A DNA stretch of 64,000 bases, from the NCBI GenBank assembly GCA_024760525.1, contig CP060499.1:3741501-3805500 (forward strand), read 5' to 3'. A program made the translations under genes and the position numbers. The notes beneath the pieces were generated by a model. It saw nothing but the letters and a program-made list of their open reading frames with translations, did no database searches and had not been told where the DNA came from. This document shows, in pieces, positions 61,698-64,000 of this stretch; positions within the stretch are counted from its first letter, which is position 1; every line of letters starts with the position of its first letter. This DNA is from Nitrospira sp. (GTDB lineage: Bacteria > Nitrospirota > Nitrospiria > Nitrospirales > Nitrospiraceae).

Positions 61698-64000
61698 TTA
61701 CGCCACGAGTTCAGCGGCGCGATAGCGGGCCCGGCCATGGCGGCGAAGCACGGCTTGGCCCGCCGCCCCAAAGACGGCCGCCCGCGTCACCACCGCCGCC
61801 GACAGGGTATAGCCGGGCTGCGCCGGTTGCGGCGGCCGCGTCGGATCGAGGAGGAGCGTCTCATACCGCAGCGGGCCGGTGAGCGCCGGGTCCTCGTCAA
61901 AAGCCACCGTGTCCGGCGTGAAGGTCAGCCCCGCCTCGTGGGTCTCAAAGGCCGGCCGCGCGAGCAGCTCGTCGTCTCTTAACTCCTCAAATTGCGCCAA
62001 GGCAAACGGCTCCTGCACCGGGGTGGTGGATACCGGTTGCGGGATCGCGCTGCGATGGGTGGCCGTGACGATCACGGTGGTGGGGCCGCCGCGCAGCGGC
62101 GCGGTGCCGAGTTTCGTAATCCGGCGCTTGAGCGGGGCCACGCGCTCGCGCACGGTCAGCTCCGCTAACGGATGCACGCGCAGGGTTTGGGCCGCGGGGG
62201 TCGTCTCGTGCAGGGTGACGATGGCGGGCTCGGTGCGCGGGAGTGTCGCGCTCCAGTTGCGACGGTCCCGGAGGGCGTCGGTGACCAAGGCCAGCACATC
62301 GACGGCGGCGGGCAACGGGGGCACGGTCCGGGCGCCGAACTGCCGCTCAAAGTGCACGGACACTTTGAAGAACAGAATTTTGATGGTGGCCTTGCCCTCT
62401 ACGTGCCAGGGCGTCGGCCCGGCGAGCATCCCGCTGAACGAGATCCCCATCAGCAGGCGGCCCCGGTAGCGCAACGCAATGGCCGCGGCGACATCGACCT
62501 GAAACGCCAACGGCGCGAGTTGCACGAGGGCATCGAAGCTCAGCATGCCGTCGAAGCTGAAGCCGCCGCCCGCCGCATGCAAATCCACCCGCGCCCCGAA
62601 CTGCACGGTGTTGGAGGTGACGGCGAGATAGGCCTGGCAGCGCAGCTGCAAGTTGGCGCCATCGGCCAGGGTCAGCGCGAGGCGGCTGAGCACGGGGAGG
62701 CCTGGCGGTGCTGGAAATCGCGGGTGCACTCCTCCGATGGCCAGCACGAGGTTCGGCCGGCTCCCCCAGCGGGCGCGCAGGGCCATGTCGCCGGTCAGGG
62801 TGAAGTCCAGGATGCGCGAGTCGTAGAGCGTGGCATCGAGGGCCACGGTGCCTTCATTGAAATCGAGCACGCCTAAGGCGTCCATGCGGATTTGGACCAG
62901 CGGATGACTCTGGTTGGGCAGCAGAACTTGCAGCCGGCCCAGCACGATCAGCCGCACCGGCGTCGGTAGTTCGAGCAGCACTGCCAGATCGAGGGTCAAT
63001 AAGGTGGGGGTGCCCCAGCGCAGTTGGACCATCGGGCCTAGGACATGTCGGCCGGGGGCGGGTGGGAACACGGCCCGCAGGTCGCTCACGAGTTGCGGCG
63101 CGTTCCGCACCGGGTCACGGGGAAACAGGAGGGAATCGAGAGTGCCGGTCTTGAGTCCCTGGCGCAGGGTCTCGGTGCGCACCGTGCGGTTGACGCCCAG
63201 CAGGCCCCCGATGCCGGTCAACGTAAAGCCAAAGCCCAGGGGAATGGGTGTAAACCCTTCGGCGGTGATGAGCAGCACGAGGGAGTAGCCCTTGCTCCCA
63301 TCGGGCAGCCGGGTGCTCAAGAGCCCGATCGCCTTCACGGCGATACGCTCCCCCAATTCGAGTTGCAGCACGCCGCCGTACTCGCCCTTGGCCGGGTCGA
63401 AGAACAGGAACCCGCCTCCCGCCACCCCCGGCCCCTGAATCGCCAGCCCCACCCCACTCGGCGGCTTGAAGCCCAGTTCCAGGTTGGCTACACCAAGATT
63501 GCCGCCTTGTGGAGGAAAGCGGAGTATTCCAACGAGTCCCACCTGTTCCACCGTCGCAGCCACTGGACCTATCTGTGCGGTGGCGGTTGCAGCAGCCACC
63601 AGTTGAATTCCGCTGCTCCCGTTGAGCGCCGTCGGTTGAAGCGAGAAATACAGTGAGTCGACCGTCAGGGCTCCGAAGAGATTACGATGGATCGCTATCG
63701 TCGTCTCAAGCCCAGCTCCGCCCCGAAGATGGACTCCACGCACCAGCGACCATTCTCCGGCGATATCGAAGGGGAAGCTGAATCCCTTTCCTGAAAAGAT
63801 ACTTGCAAGGAAACCGTCAGATTGGGAGAAATCCAGAACCACCTGAGCGCGATCGACCTTGAACTCGATTGCGGGATCAACGATCGCACGGGTTGGTCCA
63901 CCGGCATCGAAGTGCAAATCCAAACGCAGACGCGTTTGCACGCTCTGCATTTCCAGCCGAGACCCGCCCGCCGTTCCCACAACCACAAACGGGGCTGCGG
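61698..64000 (-). CDS. DUF6603-type beta-rich protein, 5' part beyond window
   Basis: The frame is open from the window edge (no start inside that is certain; a GTG at 63986 is in frame) to a stop at 61698, 19 bp before the next gene, more than 760 residues. It is beta-rich with amphipathic strands. The signature FTLTGIGGLLGVNRTVRTET then LRQGLKTGTLDSLLFP is that of DUF6603 proteins, known from bacteria and fungi with no assigned function. Base composition shifts inside the gene: lines in 61.7-63.4 kb reach 70-75% GC in samples I counted, while the part after about 63.5 kb and flanking genes are near 55-60%. It is the first visible gene of the five-gene operon. Confidence 0.8.
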   Translation of the reverse strand, partial: AAPFVVVGTAGGSRLEMQSVQTRLRLDLHFDAGGPTRAIVDPAIEFKVDRAQVVLDFSQSDGFLASIFSGKGFSFPFDIAGEWSLVRGVHLRGGAGLETTIAIHRNLFGALTVDSLYFSLQPTALNGSSGIQLVAAATATAQIGPVAATVEQVGLVGILRFPPQGGNLGVANLELGFKPPSGVGLAIQGPGVAGGGFLFFDPAKGEYGGVLQLELGERIAVKAIGLLSTRLPDGSKGYSLVLLITAEGFTPIPLGFGFTLTGIGGLLGVNRTVRTETLRQGLKTGTLDSLLFPRDPVRNAPQLVSDLRAVFPPAPGRHVLGPMVQLRWGTPTLLTLDLAVLLELPTPVRLIVLGRLQVLLPNQSHPLVQIRMDALGVLDFNEGTVALDATLYDSRILDFTLTGDMALRARWGSRPNLVLAIGGVHPRFPAPPGLPVLSRLALTLADGANLQLRCQAYLAVTSNTVQFGARVDLHAAGGGFSFDGMLSFDALVQLAPLAFQVDVAAAIALRYRGRLLMGISFSGMLAGPTPWHVEGKATIKILFFKVSVHFERQFGARTVPPLPAAVDVLALVTDALRDRRNWSATLPRTEPAIVTLHETTPAAQTLRVHPLAELTVRERVAPLKRRITKLGTAPLRGGPTTVIVTATHRSAIPQPVSTTPVQEPFALAQFEELRDDELLARPAFETHEAGLTFTPDTVAFDEDPALTGPLRYETLLLDPTRPPQPAQPGYTLSAAVVTRAAVFGAAGQAVLRRHGRARYRAAELVA

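Noticed and set aside
51146..64000. A contractile injection system locus
   Set aside because: No sheath, tube, baseplate, LysM, PAAR or AAA gene is visible in the window; the operon may continue to the right, so the idea cannot be excluded but is not supported here.
1..64000. tRNA, rRNA, CRISPR arrays, insertion sequences or integrases
   Set aside because: I looked through all gaps and saw no cloverleaf pattern, regular direct-repeat array or transposase/integrase protein.

Overview
The window looks like a chromosomal stretch of a Nitrospira-like bacterium (phylum Nitrospirota). This is an inference from the style of the proteins, a moderately high GC content and the interspersed palindromic elements. 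No nitrification gene or rRNA lies here, so the genus is not proven. I found no tRNA, rRNA, CRISPR array, insertion sequence or integrase.

Left part (1-24.8 kb), mostly housekeeping. It starts with a CrtC/AttH-like secreted protein cut by the left edge. Next come a LON-domain protein with a two-gene ABC-2 exporter, a SirB1-like protein, an MBL hydrolase behind a 1136-residue SAM/cyclase/ATPase/TPR protein, and a universal-stress-protein/UbiB-kinase fusion. They are followed by TruD, a two-gene arginine-to-proline pathway (ornithine cyclodeaminase AgrE-type plus arginine dihydrolase ArgZ-type), GpsA, the nickel-pincer cofactor genes larB and larC, a Na+/Ca2+ exchanger-type protein, PdxA and RsmA.

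Middle part (24.8-51.1 kb). This holds a ZorA/ZorB-like motor pair without Zorya effector genes, a response regulator-GGDEF protein, a beta-helix protein, anmK, a znuABC-type metal transporter and RluD. An Anbu-type proteasome triad (circularly permuted ATP-grasp, alpha-E, Anbu) follows, then a Tll0287-like haem protein. The F1 ATP synthase operon atpHAGDC comes without Fo genes and carries two palindromic intergenic elements. After it, a CGNR regulator is divergent from DsrE and PNPOx-family genes.

Right part (51.1-64 kb). One tightly packed minus-strand operon of five very large or coiled-coil proteins fills the end of the window and runs off the edge. Reading in transcription order: a DUF6603-type protein, an 872-residue protein, a 270-residue coiled coil, a 1772-residue protein and a 578-residue protein. 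I know of no described function for this set, and it is the best candidate for an undescribed system. Its first gene is also compositionally chimeric.
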